A DNA stretch of 64,000 nt from Citrus sinensis (GCF_022201045.2 NC_068558.1:12491501-12555500); one strand, 5' to 3'. Counted from the stretch's first letter, positions 22,620-35,614 are shown. Notes: a model not told the origin generated them from the letters alone. Numbers and translations: made by a program.

Positions 22620-25600
22620 GTTTCACTTTGCGAGCACGGTTTGAGCATAAGCAACACAGAATGGTAACATATTTACAAGTTAATTACAGATTTGACAAGC
22701 CAATTTACTTGATTGGATTCTTGTCTAGTGGGATAAGATAATTTATCAGGCGGCTACTATGAAAAGAGTTATCTTTCAAAAAATGATTAAGCCTCTCAAC
22801 CGGCCGTTGATTCTCTTTGTTTGTTGTATTGCCTTTGTTACATCTACTTCGTTGATATCTAAAAAGGGTTAATATTAAGCAAGATGAGATCTCGCAGAAA
22901 TAGCATCACTTAGGAAGTGTAGATGTTCGGCATATATACAACATATACAATGATGCATTAAACTAAAACTTTTGCTCTATATTTGGTTATTTACCATGAT
23001 CATATCGATCTTTCTTGACATTTATCAAAGGCAGAGTTAGATTTCATTGGTTCTGTTTAATGAGTCTGGCGTGTATTTTAGATCAACCTCAATGGATAGG
23101 AGACAGAGAAAATTATCCGTTGAAATTGACACAAGGTTGGCACATTCTGATCCCAAAGAGATGTTATAGTTTCGGAATCCACTATGCAATTGCAAGCCAA
23201 AGTTTTTTTTTTCTTTTTTTAATTATTTTTATTGTTGACAGGGAAGCTTCTTTTTTTTTTTTTTTCTCCCTTTTGTGTACTGTTTTAGAGCAACAGCGCA
23301 TCTTTATGATCTAGGCACCGGAGTTGGCAAATCTAAATAATCCTAAGCAGAAAAAGCACAAGCTTGCATTTAAGTATTTACGTCAAGACAGCTTCAGCTT
23401 CAGTACTTATAGCCTTTTTTTCCTTTACCCCAGTTTTTAAGTTTCATGACTTTTCTCTGGTAGGAATTCTAGAATACATCATAGATAATGCAATCAATTA
23501 ATATATAAATGACATGTATAATTGAATTTAATATAACCACTACTTGCATGGTGGTTTTTCAAAATAAATGTACATATGTCATAGTATCATCTACTTATTA
23601 TATAATTGATATGATACATTCGATCATTCTGAGAATTCTTGCATTGAATTGTTGGATTGTTACTTGAAAACAACAAAAGGCCATTAATATGGTTAGGATA
23701 GCTAAGCTTTTTAATAATACGGTGATTGGTAATTATTGAAATAGAAGAAACTTTTGTACTATTATCCAAAGAGTATTTTGAGCAAGTTTTTCCTACTTAA
23801 TTACTTGGTTAATGTGCTAAAAGATCAAACAGAGTTTTAGTTTGTAAGAAAGAAAGAAAAGCATTATTCCAAAAGCCAAGGGAATTGAATGTTTAAATGC
23901 ATATTTAGAGTTTTCGAGTTGTGATTTTAGAATTCATTTGTGGGAGCAAATGTCTTAACTCAGGCTTGCAGGAAAAATTTGAGTACAAGGCCTTGTGCAT
24001 CAATGTTGGCCTAAATCATGAAGGGTTTGATGAACTTGGAACGCGTTACAGTTTCAGCCTCTTGAATTTTGTCCAAGTTGAAACACCCCAAAAAGGCCAG
24101 TTTTTTTAAATCCAAGTGGATTTATAATCTCAATCATGACATCAATTCTGTCAGGACCTAGATGATCAAACCAGATAACTTAAATATCAGCTAATTAATT
24201 GCTTCTTGTACCACCAAAATATTTGAGCTTCATGCTCCTATGTGGGCCCTTTTAAAATGCTCTTCTTACAAAACACACTTCCCAAATAATTTTCCAAAAT
24301 TTTCATCCAAGTGTTTTGGATGGTAAATTTCGTAATTAGCATAATTGATGGCAAAACATATCAATTTTTTATTTTAATTCATATCAGTTAACTGTTAATA
24401 TATTACAGTTGTTTGTAGCTATCCAATATTGGGCCCAAAGCTCAATTTAAAAAGGGCTAACACGTATTTGCGCCCAAAGGTATGATTTCCCAAAAAGACC
24501 CACATAATTTGTCTCCTTCCGGAATTAAAAAAAAAATCAAATAAATTGAAGCCGCCCAGCCTCTAAGGAGAAAACAATTGTGAACTGTGAGGAAGGCCGT
24601 CACATTTGATGTTGAAATATAACGAAATTTCCATCTCCATGATATTGATTTAAATCTAACACTTGGCTATAAACTGCACAAAACAGCACCACTCTAACGA
24701 AATTAATTCCTCCAAATCAGCGGAAGAAAAAGAAAGAACGAAAATGGCATTTTTCCAATTGTGAATGCTACCTAAATAAACGTGGCTGATTCTGAAGAAT
24801 GATTTGGACCACGATTGTTAATGCTTTGAAAAAGATATGTTATCTTAAGATTCATTGCTTCATAATTTCAACTTCCAATTTTTCTTTTTTTTTCCCCCCC
24901 TTAATTTTGTTGTATGAGCATATTGAAGTACCAATACCATTTGACATTGCACAGTTAGACGATGTTTTTCATATTTTGTTATAATTTATTAATAAAACAG
25001 ACTTCCATGTTGGAAGTAATATAAAGTCTTCTAGTGCCAGTTTTTGTTTTTGTTTTTTTTTTGTTTGTGGGAAGTTGGGTGTTGGGAGGGGGAGAGATTG
25101 ATTTAGGAATTGAAGAACATCATTTTATTGTATGCAAGCACTCGAATAGACTTATTTTTATTTTTCATAAGTATTACTTGGGAATGAAATATTAAAGTAA
25201 ATATTATTGCCTATTTTCTTAGGCACATTTGTAATATAATATTTTGTGAATGATACCACACAACATAATAAAAGGTTCTTATTCTTAAACGATAAATATT
25301 GCGATAACAAAAGTAATGATAACATCAATATACTTTTAGCTCTAATTATCTTACATGATGATATAAGAAACGTGACTTTTCTACAGCCATTTGATAAAAA
25401 TCTAACGGTTGTGAAAATAAAATAATTTTATTACCTTATATTCCTACGACGGTTAGATTTTCATCGATCAATTGTAGATGACTCATGTTTCCTACATCAT
25501 CCTATAAATAAAACTTTTAATTTACTTTCGGAAAACAAATTGGAAAATTAGTGCAATTACTATTCATCGCTAGATTTTTTATGGTGAAAGAGGGCCGCAG

Positions 25601-27280
25601 TCGGTCGGGTGATGCTTGGAAGCACAAGAAACAAATCCCCTCCTTTCATAAATTCACCTACGCACCCAGAGTGATAAGTGTCGTTTTATTTTGGCATCAC
25701 ATGCCTCTGCGAGACCGACCAAATTTAATAAAGTAGGTTTGTGCATTTGGTGGACCCCAATACATATAGCTTTTTAAGAAATTCGGTTTAGTACGTGCAG
25801 TCCCACAATAAATGACGTAGGACTGATCACCTTACGAGTTTTTATTGGTATAGTTTTGTTATGGAGCTCACAACTGTCAATGAGAATCAGCCACGTTCGT
25901 CACACACCATAAAATATGTAACTGCACACACTAGACTAGATCCCTAAGTTTTATTATAATTTCATTTATGGGCAATATTGCAATTCAGAGGGTTGCGGAC
26001 TCAACGAAACATTTTGCACTTCGATGCACGTTTTGATGTTTCATATCTCAAGCGTCTCTGTCTCCAATAAAATACACTTAATGTAAAGCAGCAAGAACAA
26101 TGCATGTTCGAGAATATTCAATTATTTAACATCGGAACTAAACAATGTCATCAATCATCTAAGAGAGAAGAAATTCGTAGTTATTTCAAGCAATAATATT
26201 TAAATTAATAAATTATCTCAAGCTATTATTAGTATCTAAATCATATGTATATGGGTAGTAGAAAACATAAAAATTAATCGAATTTATGAACTCATACGCT
26301 CTCTTTTTTTTTTTTTTCTTCTTCTTCCTTATAAAGCCGGTTTATAGAATAAATTCCACCCATGAGGCCATGATCCTATTCTTATTGCAGTCATTTAATT
26401 TACGAAAAAAAAAAAGAATCTGTATATTTGACACAATTTTTTTTATTTGCAAACAAGAATTCAGATCAAATTGCATCAAAATTGTGTTAATTAAAAAAAA
26501 ATTAGATTAATATTACAATCACAAATTTTAATACAAACTAATGTAACATATTATAATTGAAGTACATCTACGTATACATACACATACATTATGTTTGCGT
26601 GTGTTCGTGTGTGCAGTTAAAGCAGATTCTATCTATATAAGGAATCATATCACAGAATTGGAGTCAAAATCCCATCACTGCGATGCTCTTTCCAGCAAAG
26701 AATATTCCAGATCTTTTTTCAAACAAGACAAGAGAGATCTACCCTTTTTTTAAAAAAAAAAAAAAAAAAGGGACAAAGCATCCAAAGCCATATAATGTAT
26801 ACAAAATTATAAAATACAATGTGAAACATCAAACATCCCACCTACATCTAATAGGTAAAAATAATACATATAATTAATTATGTACATTAAAATAAATAAA
26901 AACATTAAAAAAAAAACAAATAAAAGTAATAGTGCAAAACAGCTAACATCCCTCTGTCATTAGCCTAATATTAACAAAATTGGGAGGGGGAGGCAGAGGC
27001 TGTGTCTCTTACAAATTTATATAAAAGGTAATAAATAATTATTCAACGTTCTGCTGCTGCTACTACTACTACTACCACCGCTGCTAGTCCGCTACTACGC
27101 GCTTTCACATAAACAAAGAGACAAAAAATCCCAGGTAGCATTTCTTTATGTTTTTTCATAATCCCCACAACAACACAAACCCAATTTGTCTGATCTTAAT
27201 TTAATCTAACATCATTTAACGGACAGTGCCACAGAGGCCCTCCCCAGATCAATCAATGTATGATTCGTGCTGTGGGGACC
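22620..27280. other. Intergenic region between two minus-strand genes
   Basis: No coding gene is supported; open frames are short and low-complexity. It contains an imperfect inverted repeat at 25355-25503. The 3' UTR of the GIL1-like gene probably covers about 27000-27290, including a (CTG)/(CTA) trinucleotide tract near 27051-27080. Confidence 0.45.
25355..25503. repeat. Imperfect inverted repeat, MITE-like
   Basis: The left arm begins ATGATGATATAAGAAACGTG and ends near AAATCTAACGGTTGT. The reverse complement of the right arm begins ATGATGTAGGAAACATGAG and ends AAAATCTAACCGTCGT. The arms are roughly 55 bp around a short AT-rich loop. No clear target duplication was found. Confidence 0.6.
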
Positions 27281-27293
27281 CCATGACCAACGG

Positions 27294-28760
27294 CTATGAT
27301 TCATTTCGAGCTGGGGAGAGATAGACCTGGCACTGCAGAACAGTTTTACCAATCCTGAAACCTGGAACAATGGTGAATGCCACTCGAGGTTCTGCTGAAT
27401 CTGATGATGATGATAGTGATGGTGATAATGAAGATGATTCCTGAGGATTTTCAGACGAACTAAGGAATGCTTCTTCGGCTACGCTTTCCATGTACACTTC
27501 TGAAAACCGAGACCCTTTGTTCACTTGAAAGATTGAAGCCTCCGGATCGAATGAAAATGCCAGGCAATGCAGAAGCCAAACTCGCTTTGCCATATCTGCA
27601 AACGAGGAAAAGAATGCAGAGTCTGGAAATTCACCGGAATTTATTACATTTCTTTGACTCAAATCGCCAAAGAATGCTGACTCCATCTTGGGGTGAATCA
27701 CTTGGCAATACTTGGCGCGGCAGAATTTTGCGAATGATGATTTAGGCTTCCTGGAAAGGAATTCCTTCGCTTTCACAGGTTTTAGCTCATTGAATCTCTG
27801 AAAAAAGAGCTGCTGTCTTTGCTGTTGCTGCTGCTGCTGCTGTTGATGTTGTTTCGCCGGAGAGTAATTGGGGTAGTGAAATGCGTCGAACATTTCCCTG
27901 CAAACAAAGGACTCAAATGCGAAACATTTGTGATCAGCTCTGTAATACACCACATTGGGTTGGATTGAATTGGCCGCAGCATCAATATCCCAACCAGCAG
28001 ATTTCAGCTCATCGATCATCAGCCTGACAAAGCTCCTGATGGATTTAACAGTGTGCCGAAGAACTGTATTGAAGTGGCTGGGACTTAGCCCTGATAGATG
28101 AACATTGTCCGGCATAACCAATTGCCCGCTCTGATTCATTCTCTTCTCTAATGCCTTGTTCTGTTTATTCGACTCCTCCAACTTCTCTTTCAAAAATATG
28201 ATTTCCGAATCCTTGAGCTTCAACTGAGATTCCAACTTCTTCCCCATGATTTCGTATGTCTTCAAAAGAGACTTCAGCTCCTGAATTTCAGCTGAGACCA
28301 TTGTTTTCTCCGGCGAAAAATCAAACTGTTTTTTCAAGTAACACTGCTTCAATTCGGACAAAAGCTTAAGCTCAGAAACCACCAATTGATCAGAATATTG
28401 AATCCCATCGGCATCATAAGGAGACTGCGCATGCTGTAACTGAACATAAGATGCTTTAACGGTTGAAATGCTAGCAAATAATTTAGCAAGAAAAGCCTCC
28501 AGGGATATTCTGTATTCAAGCTCTGTATCTTCTTTGCCGAATAGCTGAGACCAACTGACTTTAGGCGGCTTAATTGCAACGGCAGCAGCCTGATGATCAT
28601 CCTTGAACTTATCTTTAGGCTTTACTGTATTATCCTTAACTTTATCAACTCCGTCAACCGGAGCCACGCCGGTGACTGCTCGTATGTGAAGCACTTTCGC
28701 AAACGTACGTGCTAGTCTACTCTTCGCCGGAGTCACAGCCGAGGGTTTTACAGATTCCAT
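27294..28760 (-). CDS. GIL1: GIL1-like protein (GRAVITROPIC IN THE LIGHT 1 family, DUF641)
   Basis: A 488-residue protein coded in one exon. The N-terminus MESVKPSAVTPAKSRLARTF and the DUF641 region (about 68-200, with VSWSQLFGKE) match the plant GIL1/IRKI family. Arabidopsis GIL1 is needed for phytochrome-dependent loss of hypocotyl gravitropism in red/far-red light. Residues 155-208 are a strong coiled coil (EIQELKSLLK to NKALEKRM), suggesting protein-protein interaction. Residues 305-317 are a glutamine tract after an HQ. A conserved C-terminal region (220-400) includes WDIDAAANSI and KCFAFESFVCREMF, and the end is FRIGKTVLQCQVYLSP. No signal peptide or membrane segment is visible. The ATG immediately follows a splice acceptor (TTCTTTCTGCAG/ATG), so a leader intron is likely. 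The length fits the family. The symbol is by family resemblance. Confidence 0.88.
   Translation of the reverse strand: MESVKPSAVTPAKSRLARTFAKVLHIRAVTGVAPVDGVDKVKDNTVKPKDKFKDDHQAAAVAIKPPKVSWSQLFGKEDTELEYRISLEAFLAKLFASISTVKASYVQLQHAQSPYDADGIQYSDQLVVSELKLLSELKQCYLKKQFDFSPEKTMVSAEIQELKSLLKTYEIMGKKLESQLKLKDSEIIFLKEKLEESNKQNKALEKRMNQSGQLVMPDNVHLSGLSPSHFNTVLRHTVKSIRSFVRLMIDELKSAGWDIDAAANSIQPNVVYYRADHKCFAFESFVCREMFDAFHYPNYSPAKQHQQQQQQQQQRQQLFFQRFNELKPVKAKEFLSRKPKSSFAKFCRAKYCQVIHPKMESAFFGDLSQRNVINSGEFPDSAFFSSFADMAKRVWLLHCLAFSFDPEASIFQVNKGSRFSEVYMESVAEEAFLSSSENPQESSSLSPSLSSSSDSAEPRVAFTIVPGFRIGKTVLQCQVYLSPARNES
27800..27852 (-). repeat. Glutamine-codon microsatellite in the GIL1-like CDS
   Basis: On the minus strand this is a CAA/CAG run encoding HQHQQQQQQQQQRQQ-like sequence at residues 304-317, a site prone to length polymorphism. 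Confidence 0.75.
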
Positions 28761-29715
28761 CTGCAGAAAGAACTACAAAATGATGAGATGAAGCTGATGA
28801 TGGTGGGAGTAAAGGGCAAATGATTTTTTTTTAAGCGATCCCAAATTTAAAAAAAAAAAAACCACAAAAAGAGAGCAAATAAAGATATGAGGGTGATGAT
28901 GACGATGATGAACGTGTTGAAAGAACGAAGAAAAAGCAATATGCTTTAAACACTTAGACCGAGGTGAGAGCCACTAAAGAACCCATTGGAATATCTTTTC
29001 TGTGTTTTTGAAGGGGTAAAAGGAGGACTCAACTTTTAACGGAGGCAAAAAGAAAAAGATGAACAGAAGCAGAAGCAGAAAGCAACTATAGCTGAACACG
29101 CTAAAACAGACGCGTTAAAGTTGGAAATTCGAAGTGCTTCTGGGCGTCGAGAAAAACAAGTTGAGTGGTCAGATATTCCTTCAAGTGGGCAGAAAGAGAA
29201 AATTGAGAGGAATTTTAAACAACTCGAGAAGCTTGTTTATTCAAAGCTTAAACTATTCTTCCCATTTTTTCTTTTTTCTGGGTCAAAGTAAAAAGAAAAT
29301 GTCCCTATCAACCAATCTAATATTTTTATGCATTTAATCTTTTACCAACTACCCGTATTAAATTACACGGAGCTTTAACTAATATTAGAGACAGACATAA
29401 AATTATTTATTGCAAGGCCGTCTACTTCAATATTCTCAAAATTAATTTAAAATGGATTTTTTTTCCCTTATGATCCTTCATGTTTTAAATTAAGTATCCA
29501 CCTATTTTTATTTAGTGTTACTTACAATGCTCAAAATTCTTTTTTCTTTTTGTTTTTAATAACAAAATCATCGTTGGTAACAAATTTTGAAAGAACACAC
29601 GTATTTAAGACATGAGCTTGTCATAGTAACAATAAAAACAAAATTGTTACAAAAAAGCGTTTTCTAACGCAAAATAGAGATAAGCATTGCATATTACTAA
29701 TGATGCAAAGAACCT

Positions 29716-29979
29716 GTGTAAGGGTGTGTTTAAAATTAAAGTTAGATTAAAAACTACAGTACTAAATTATTTAATAAACACTAATTATTGTAATTTAAAA
29801 ATTATATTGATATAATATTTTATTTATAGATATAAAATTTATTATATATTTAATAATTTTATTAAAATTATTATTTAAATTTTATATTTACAACATATTA
29901 TTAATTTTTATTTTATAATTATAATTTTTTGTCAAAACAGCCACAGCTTAAAAGCTACGGACACCTCAATACAAACATG
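29716..29979. repeat. AT-rich MITE, related to 35088-35361
   Basis: The left end GGGTGTGTTTAAAATTAAAG and the interior (TTATATTGATATA, AATAATTTTATTAAAATTATT and TATTATTAATTTTTATTTTA) match the element at 35088-35361. A GTCATGTTTG-like right end closes it. The boundaries are approximate. Confidence 0.55.
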
Positions 29980-31223
29980 ACTAAAGGCGGTTGAGGTGGC
30001 ATGCTCTCAACCAATCATGTTATATGAATCCCATAAGATAAACATCAATGACCCACTAAAATAGTCTTCTCTCGTCCAAAGGAGTATTTGGTAGAAATTG
30101 AAAAACCAAAAAAAAAATGTGGCAAACCATCAGGAGACACATAACTTAATTAATTAAATAAACCTACTCATCAGGCATACACAAGTTTATATTTATGGAT
30201 AGGTCACTTATATAACTTACAGCTTAACTAAAATGAAAAAGTAGCTCCACCCCGTTATTCGTGAAAGAATGAGTTCTAAGTTACTAACATCTATGATTTA
30301 GCCTAATCTTCCCTCCCTCTATATAAAAGAAATATCTTTAATAAAATGACGGTTAAAAGTTCAAAACAAAAAGACAAGTGCTCGCAAGAGTAAAAGAATT
30401 CAATGATTTGATCCATTAACAACAGTGAAGCACGATTGTAAAAGTCAAAAACTCTCCCAGAAAATAATCAAAAGAGTTGCCATCAACAGGGAGAAACAGT
30501 ATCCCTATAGATATTATAATGGTCTCATGTTCTGAAAATAGAATCTGTAGATTGCAGAGCCTGGGACAGAGACTTGAGTGAAATCAGATTTGATCATTTA
30601 CTGCAATATTCAATACTTCAGGCAAAATCACGTGGCCCCAATTGAGTACCACTCGGAATATACAAAAACTGCTCTTTCACAGTAAAAGCTTTCAAAAGTG
30701 AGCCAGTACTCCCACATTTATATCCATTGGATTTTCAGAAGCACTCAAATGTTATTTTGGGATTCGGACCAGTTTAAATTTATTAGATTTCAATCACAAC
30801 ATCTCTTTCCTTTTCCGATAAAAATTTAATTTCTATCTGGTATCATCGCTCGTGAACTTTGTCAATAAATGGTTACATAACACAATACTATTAACAGAAA
30901 TGTTACTTAACCAGTAACTAAAGAGAAAGTTGGTTAGGACTGCTGCCCGAGAAAGTTGGTTAGAACTGCTGCCTGCTGCTCGAACCCCACAAACACAATG
31001 AAGAAGTATTTTCTTCTTTAGTTATAATATATAATCGAGTAAAAATAAATTTTTTTATTTGAGTGTGAATAAAATAGTCATATAAAAAATTTAAACAAAC
31101 CCAAATACAAATAGAGAACACATCTCTCAAATATTAGTAAGAATTAAAAATCTAATCAGAACCCAATAAGTTAACCCCACCAAATAGCCTGACTTATAAA
31201 TGTCAATTATAAAAAAAAGTAAA

Positions 31224-31694
31224 ACAGAAACGGTGACATAATACAACCGTTTTTCTTTAATTTTTTCTTCTTTAATGATTTTATACTAAAAAAAGAATAA
31301 AATAATAACATAAATTAAAATAAAAAAACAATCACCTTATTCTTTTTCAATTGCAATATTAAAAAATTCACTTTCTCTTAAGGACAGCCAGCCGAACAAC
31401 CCATCGCCCACCAACAGTGTCGACATGGTGGTGCCGGCTCTCTAAACTCTATCATGGTCGTTGTGGTGGCGGTGGCCGTTTCCGTCACTGACGGACAGCT
31501 ATTGTGCTAGGTGGGGGAAGAAGAATTTTTTTTTTTAATCGTGGGAATATGATTGAAAATGAATAGAGAGAGTGAGATTTTATCTTTTCTTTTGTTCTTT
31601 TTTATTTTATATTTGTTATTTTATTATTTTTGTCATTTTTTTTATAAAAATCATGAAAAAAATAGAAAGAACAGTACTATGCTACCGTCTCTGT
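31224..31694. mobile_element. MITE with ~20-bp terminal inverted repeats
   Basis: The left end reads ACAGAAACGGTGACATAATA and the right end, reverse complemented, ACAGAGACGGTAGCATAGTA, with about four mismatches. The interior has a GC-rich patch (31385-31510, GTGGTGCCGGCTC) and no transposase. No unambiguous target duplication was seen. Confidence 0.55.
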
Positions 31695-32459
31695 CCTCCT
31701 TTCCTTTTTTTCCTAATTAAAGAGCATTTCTCTACCAAAAACCTGTAGCAAGCTACCCAAGTTAGCAATGGGGAACAAAGATTTTAATTTGAAGGCTACC
31801 CATATACATTACAAGTTAGTATCTTAAGAAAATTAAGGGTCGTCTTGAAAAATAAGATTTTTGGTGGGGGGGTGTCTTGAAAACTTTTCAATTTTTACCT
31901 TATTTTATAAAAATAATTAAAAGCTTTTCCGCCCTGTTGATTGGGAAGCGAGCCCGTTTGATTCCAATGACTTCATTGCAATTTAACGAACAAGAATTAG
32001 TCTTATATTTGGCATTTGGTTCTTGTTAGCTTATATTTGCCGTAAAATATAGCCCAGTAAAAATATCAGTAGCTGCCAAAGTTACTAATTTTTAGCTTTG
32101 TGCTTTACAGCAAAGATAAAGATCCCCTACGTGAACAGCTTATCATAGTCATGTCAACATCAATAACAGAAGTTATCATCACGAAGGAGACATGGAGCCC
32201 ATCAAATACAAAGGCATTTAATCCCCATTTCTCTCCATTGGTGATAAGATGAATAAAAATCTGCTAATTAGTTGACAGTGTTCTTTTTTTTTTTTTTTTC
32301 CCTCATTGAAAGTTCAATAAATTTTTCTGAAAAAAGGATTTGTGAGCCCAACGCCACGTTAAACAAATAGCCCCTACACTACGTTCACAAATAGAATCCA
32401 CTAAAAGTATTTTCTTATCTAATTATCACGTGTTTTATGATAAAAAAAAAAAATTGTCC

Positions 32460-32582
32460 CTTATAATTTGCTAATCACATGCTATTTTATTTTTTTATAT
32501 ATTTTAAAATGGTAAGTGAGATATAATTTGTTAATAACATGCTATTTTATTTTTTCATTTATTTTAAAATGGTAAGCGAGAG
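32460..32582. repeat. ~60-bp tandem duplication
   Basis: The block ATAATTTGCTAATCACATGC through TATTTTAAAATGGTAAG is repeated immediately as ATAATTTGTTAATAACATGC through TATTTTAAAATGGTAAG. Confidence 0.8.
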
Positions 32583-33266
32583 ATTTGCAAATTAATGGTT
32601 TGACTACTAACTCCAAAAAGGAAATTACGTGTCAGAAATTAAAGCGAAACTACCATTTAGCGTGCATGCGTCTTAATCACACGAAATCCCCAAATTTAGA
32701 AGAGTTTTAATTAAAACAAAAAAAACAGTTTTTCTAAAAGCATAATGAATATTTTTATTCATGAATTAGAAATAGTTAATAAAATATTGCGACAGAGATT
32801 AGTGATAATTACCTTTAATTAAAACTGCGGAAATTTCGGAAGGCAATTTCAAAGTCTGAAATTGCGTTTACTTCATCGTAACGTGAATCTCAAGAAAACA
32901 GAGCGACAAAAGCACCGCAACAGCAAATTCAATAGCGACCTTTGAACCTGCAGCCCCTGCAAACTAATTCTAACAGCGCGAAAAAAAATTAAAAACAAGT
33001 TCCAAAAACGCACGAAACGAAATCAAAAACCTTATAAGAAACATGAAAAACAAAAACAATACTGAAAGCTTCAACGATCAAAACAAAGCAGAGCAAGGAT
33101 TAAATCTGAAAACGGAAGCAAAAACTTGAAACATTTACGCTTTAAGACTCTAAAACGTTAACTCTTAATCAACTATTTCTGAAACAAAAGGATAGAAGAT
33201 CGTTTCACAATGTAAACAAAATGAAAAGCGAATCAAGAGTTTCCGGACTTCATTCTTTAAACTTAC

Positions 33267-33590
33267 CGTTTTCAGGGAATGTTGCTCTACTATGGGCTCC
33301 GAAATTTCAAAAAAAATTATAATATTCAAAACGAAATCTCGGGCTCTCCGCTTTGAGATTACTACAGCGTCTCCACTGATTCAATTAAAATCCTTTTTAT
33401 CAGAATTTTCCTTTTGAGAGCTGAAGCAGAGAGACTTAAGGCTAGTTTTAAAGAAAAATAATAAAAAAAATTTGGGATTTAGAGAGAGAGAGAGCGGAAA
33501 ATAAAAACAAAGCGAGTGCCGGAGGAGAGAGAAGAACAGGGATTTTAATTGGAAGAAATAGATCGAAAATGACGAAAAAGGACAAAGTCC
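33267..33590 (-). other. Probable 5' UTR exon of the GIL1-like gene
   Basis: On the minus strand the segment ends ...TTCCCTGAAAACG before the strong donor GTAAGTTT at 33266. It contains a CT-rich run (33480-33494), as is common in plant leader exons. A TATATTTTT-like element near 33611-33620 could be its TATA box. No long conserved coding frame is present. The next gene downstream on this strand is the GIL1-like CDS, whose ATG sits directly after an acceptor. The 5' limit is a guess. Confidence 0.45.
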
Positions 33591-33878
33591 GACGTAGCAT
33601 TGGGACCTTAAAAATATAAGGTCTAGGTCGGGTCGCTTTCTCGTTACGCATTCGCCCCTGGTATTTGAAGATATCATGCGTCCGTTGTGAGGGTGATGGT
33701 TGGGGAAAACAGAAACTGGTGAGGGGTAATTTCGGGTTTGTGGTTTAAAAATCTGAGCGCGATTTTGCAGATCTTACGTGTGAACGGTTGGACTTTGCAT
33801 AAATGGACGGCTAGAATTGAAAAGTAAAAAGGAGACGGGAGATTGTGTGCGTGGGAGATTTGTGTAGGGGAGCTGAGA

Positions 33879-33906
33879 CACGTGTGAAGTAATTGTCGGA
33901 CACGTG
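33879..33906. promoter_or_regulatory. Two G-boxes (GACACGTG) upstream of the GIL1-like leader exon
   Basis: CACGTG occurs at 33879-33884 and 33901-33906, 22 bp apart, both preceded by GA. G-boxes are bound by bHLH (PIF) and bZIP (HY5, ABF) factors. They lie about 300 bp upstream of the presumed transcription start. Confidence 0.5.
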
Positions 33907-35087
33907 AGTGCTAGTGTGCCCCACTTATTTGCTGATTCTGAGGTAATTCAGAGATCCAGCTGGTGTATTTGTTTTTACTTCCTTGACATCTACAGAAAAT
34001 CAATTTTGTTTTTTTTTTTTTTAAAGAAATTTATTCTTTTTCTTTTACTAATTTTTCTTCAAACGAATTTTCAATAAAGCATTCTTTTCAAGAAAAGGAA
34101 TTTGCACTCCTCTTAAAAAAAAAAAGAAAAAGAATGTAATAAAAGGAATTTGCAATAAAATTGGGCTGAATTTTTACTAATCTTTTATTCAAAAACAATA
34201 TTATATCCACAGAGCCTCAACGCCGTCATTTACAAAAAAAAATCAATTATACATGATCATCTAATTATACTCACACTGTATATTAGGGTTTTTTATAATC
34301 CACAATTTCAATTCTTTAAAAATATTACAAAATTTATTAATAAGAAACTTTTTAAACTTTAGAGAGATTTTTATAATGGGATAGTTAGGTAAAAGGCTTT
34401 ATCAAGAAATTTAGTAGAAGGTGCATTCTATTAGTGTGCTAATGTGATACGCATGTCCAATTAGCAAAAAATTTCACTACAAAAAAATAATAAAATAGAG
34501 CTTTCAAACTAAAGTGGAGATAGTGTCCATTTGGTATGTATATCTATATAAAATCTTTACTATTTTCTGGATATTTAATTCTTCATAAAATAATTCTGAT
34601 TCTCGACTACTTAAAAAGAGCTTCTGAAAATTATTTTTTATGGTTGTTTGGTTGCAAGAGCTTATGAAATATCAAGGAAAAAAATATTTAAATAATTTTA
34701 AACTTATGAGTGCAGGCCTTTTTTTTAAAAAAATAATAATATATATTAGATGGTCTTAGATAACTCATTTTTCCACAGATTTACTTAATTAACATCACAT
34801 AACGTAACATCAAAAAACTCACTTTAAAGGTAATCAAACTGATTTGGTTTAAAATTGTGATTGACACCCAACAACAAATAATTTTTATTTTTTTCAAATT
34901 GTACTCATAAAAACTATACATAGTAGTGATTACCAAAAAAAGTAAGAAATTAAAATATTTATATAAAAATTACATGCATTTTTTATCATCATATAATGTG
35001 TAACAAGACAAAAAAGACATGATAATGTAACATAGTAGTGTGCTATGATAAGTTATTTTTTAGTACAGACATCTACACTATACATTT

Positions 35088-35361
35088 TAGGGTACGTTTG
35101 AAATTAAAGTTGGACAGCTGTAACTTAAAAGTTACATCGCTAAAGTGTTTGGTAAACACTAACGACTGTAGTTTGAAAGTTATATTGATATATTTTTTCA
35201 CTTGTATAATAAAAAATTTATTATACTATTAATAATTTTGTAAAAATTATTATTTAAAATTTATATTTACTATATATTATTAATTTTTATTTTACAATTA
35301 CAATTTTTTTTTTACAATAATTATGTTTTAAAAATTACAGTACCTTAATTTCAAAAATGAT
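35088..35361. repeat. AT-rich MITE, related to 29716-29979
   Basis: The start GGGTACGTTTGAAATTAAAG parallels GGGTGTGTTTAAAATTAAAG of the other copy. Shared interior words include TTATATTGATATA and TATTATTAATTTTTATTTTA. The end ACCTTAATTTCAAAAATGAT is inverted relative to the start. Confidence 0.55.
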
Positions 35362-35614
35362 CTTGATATTTTATTATACCGAAGACTTTTTATAAATAAA
35401 TTAAAAAAAAAAACAGAAAAGAAAGAAGAAGAAGATATCGATGTCTTTCTAGGCATGGCAAATAAGACAGCATGATAACGTTGTCCTTAATCAGTTTTGG
35501 GATTATAACAAATAGAGATTTATGTCTTAATCATACTTCCCTAGGTTAAGCATGCGTTAAGCCATCAAGAATAAGACATATAGCAATGTTCGATAATTAG
35601 TAAATACCACCGAA

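Larger units (their letters stand above)
28761..33266 (-). other. Probable leader intron of the GIL1-like gene
   Basis: The interval runs from a GTAAGT donor (33261-33266, minus strand) to the CAG directly before the ATG at 28760. No coding region lies between. It includes MITE-like repeats (29716-29979 and 31224-31694) and a 60-bp tandem duplication (32460-32582). The T-rich sequence just after the donor, read on the minus strand, is typical of plant first introns. A shorter leader using a closer unrecognised donor is possible. Confidence 0.45.

Noticed and set aside
22605..22626. Starting the receptor kinase at the in-frame GTG at 22626
   Set aside because: GTG is not a normal plant nuclear start. 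The ATG at 22605 gives a good signal peptide.
26286..26510. Short frames with poly-Phe and poly-Lys in the 23-27 kb spacer
   Set aside because: They are translations of poly-T/poly-A runs with no domain content.
33381..33677. 98- and 67-codon minus-strand frames as proteins
   Set aside because: They are low-complexity Ser/Phe/Leu frames created by a CT-rich leader. A 5' UTR exon explains the region better.
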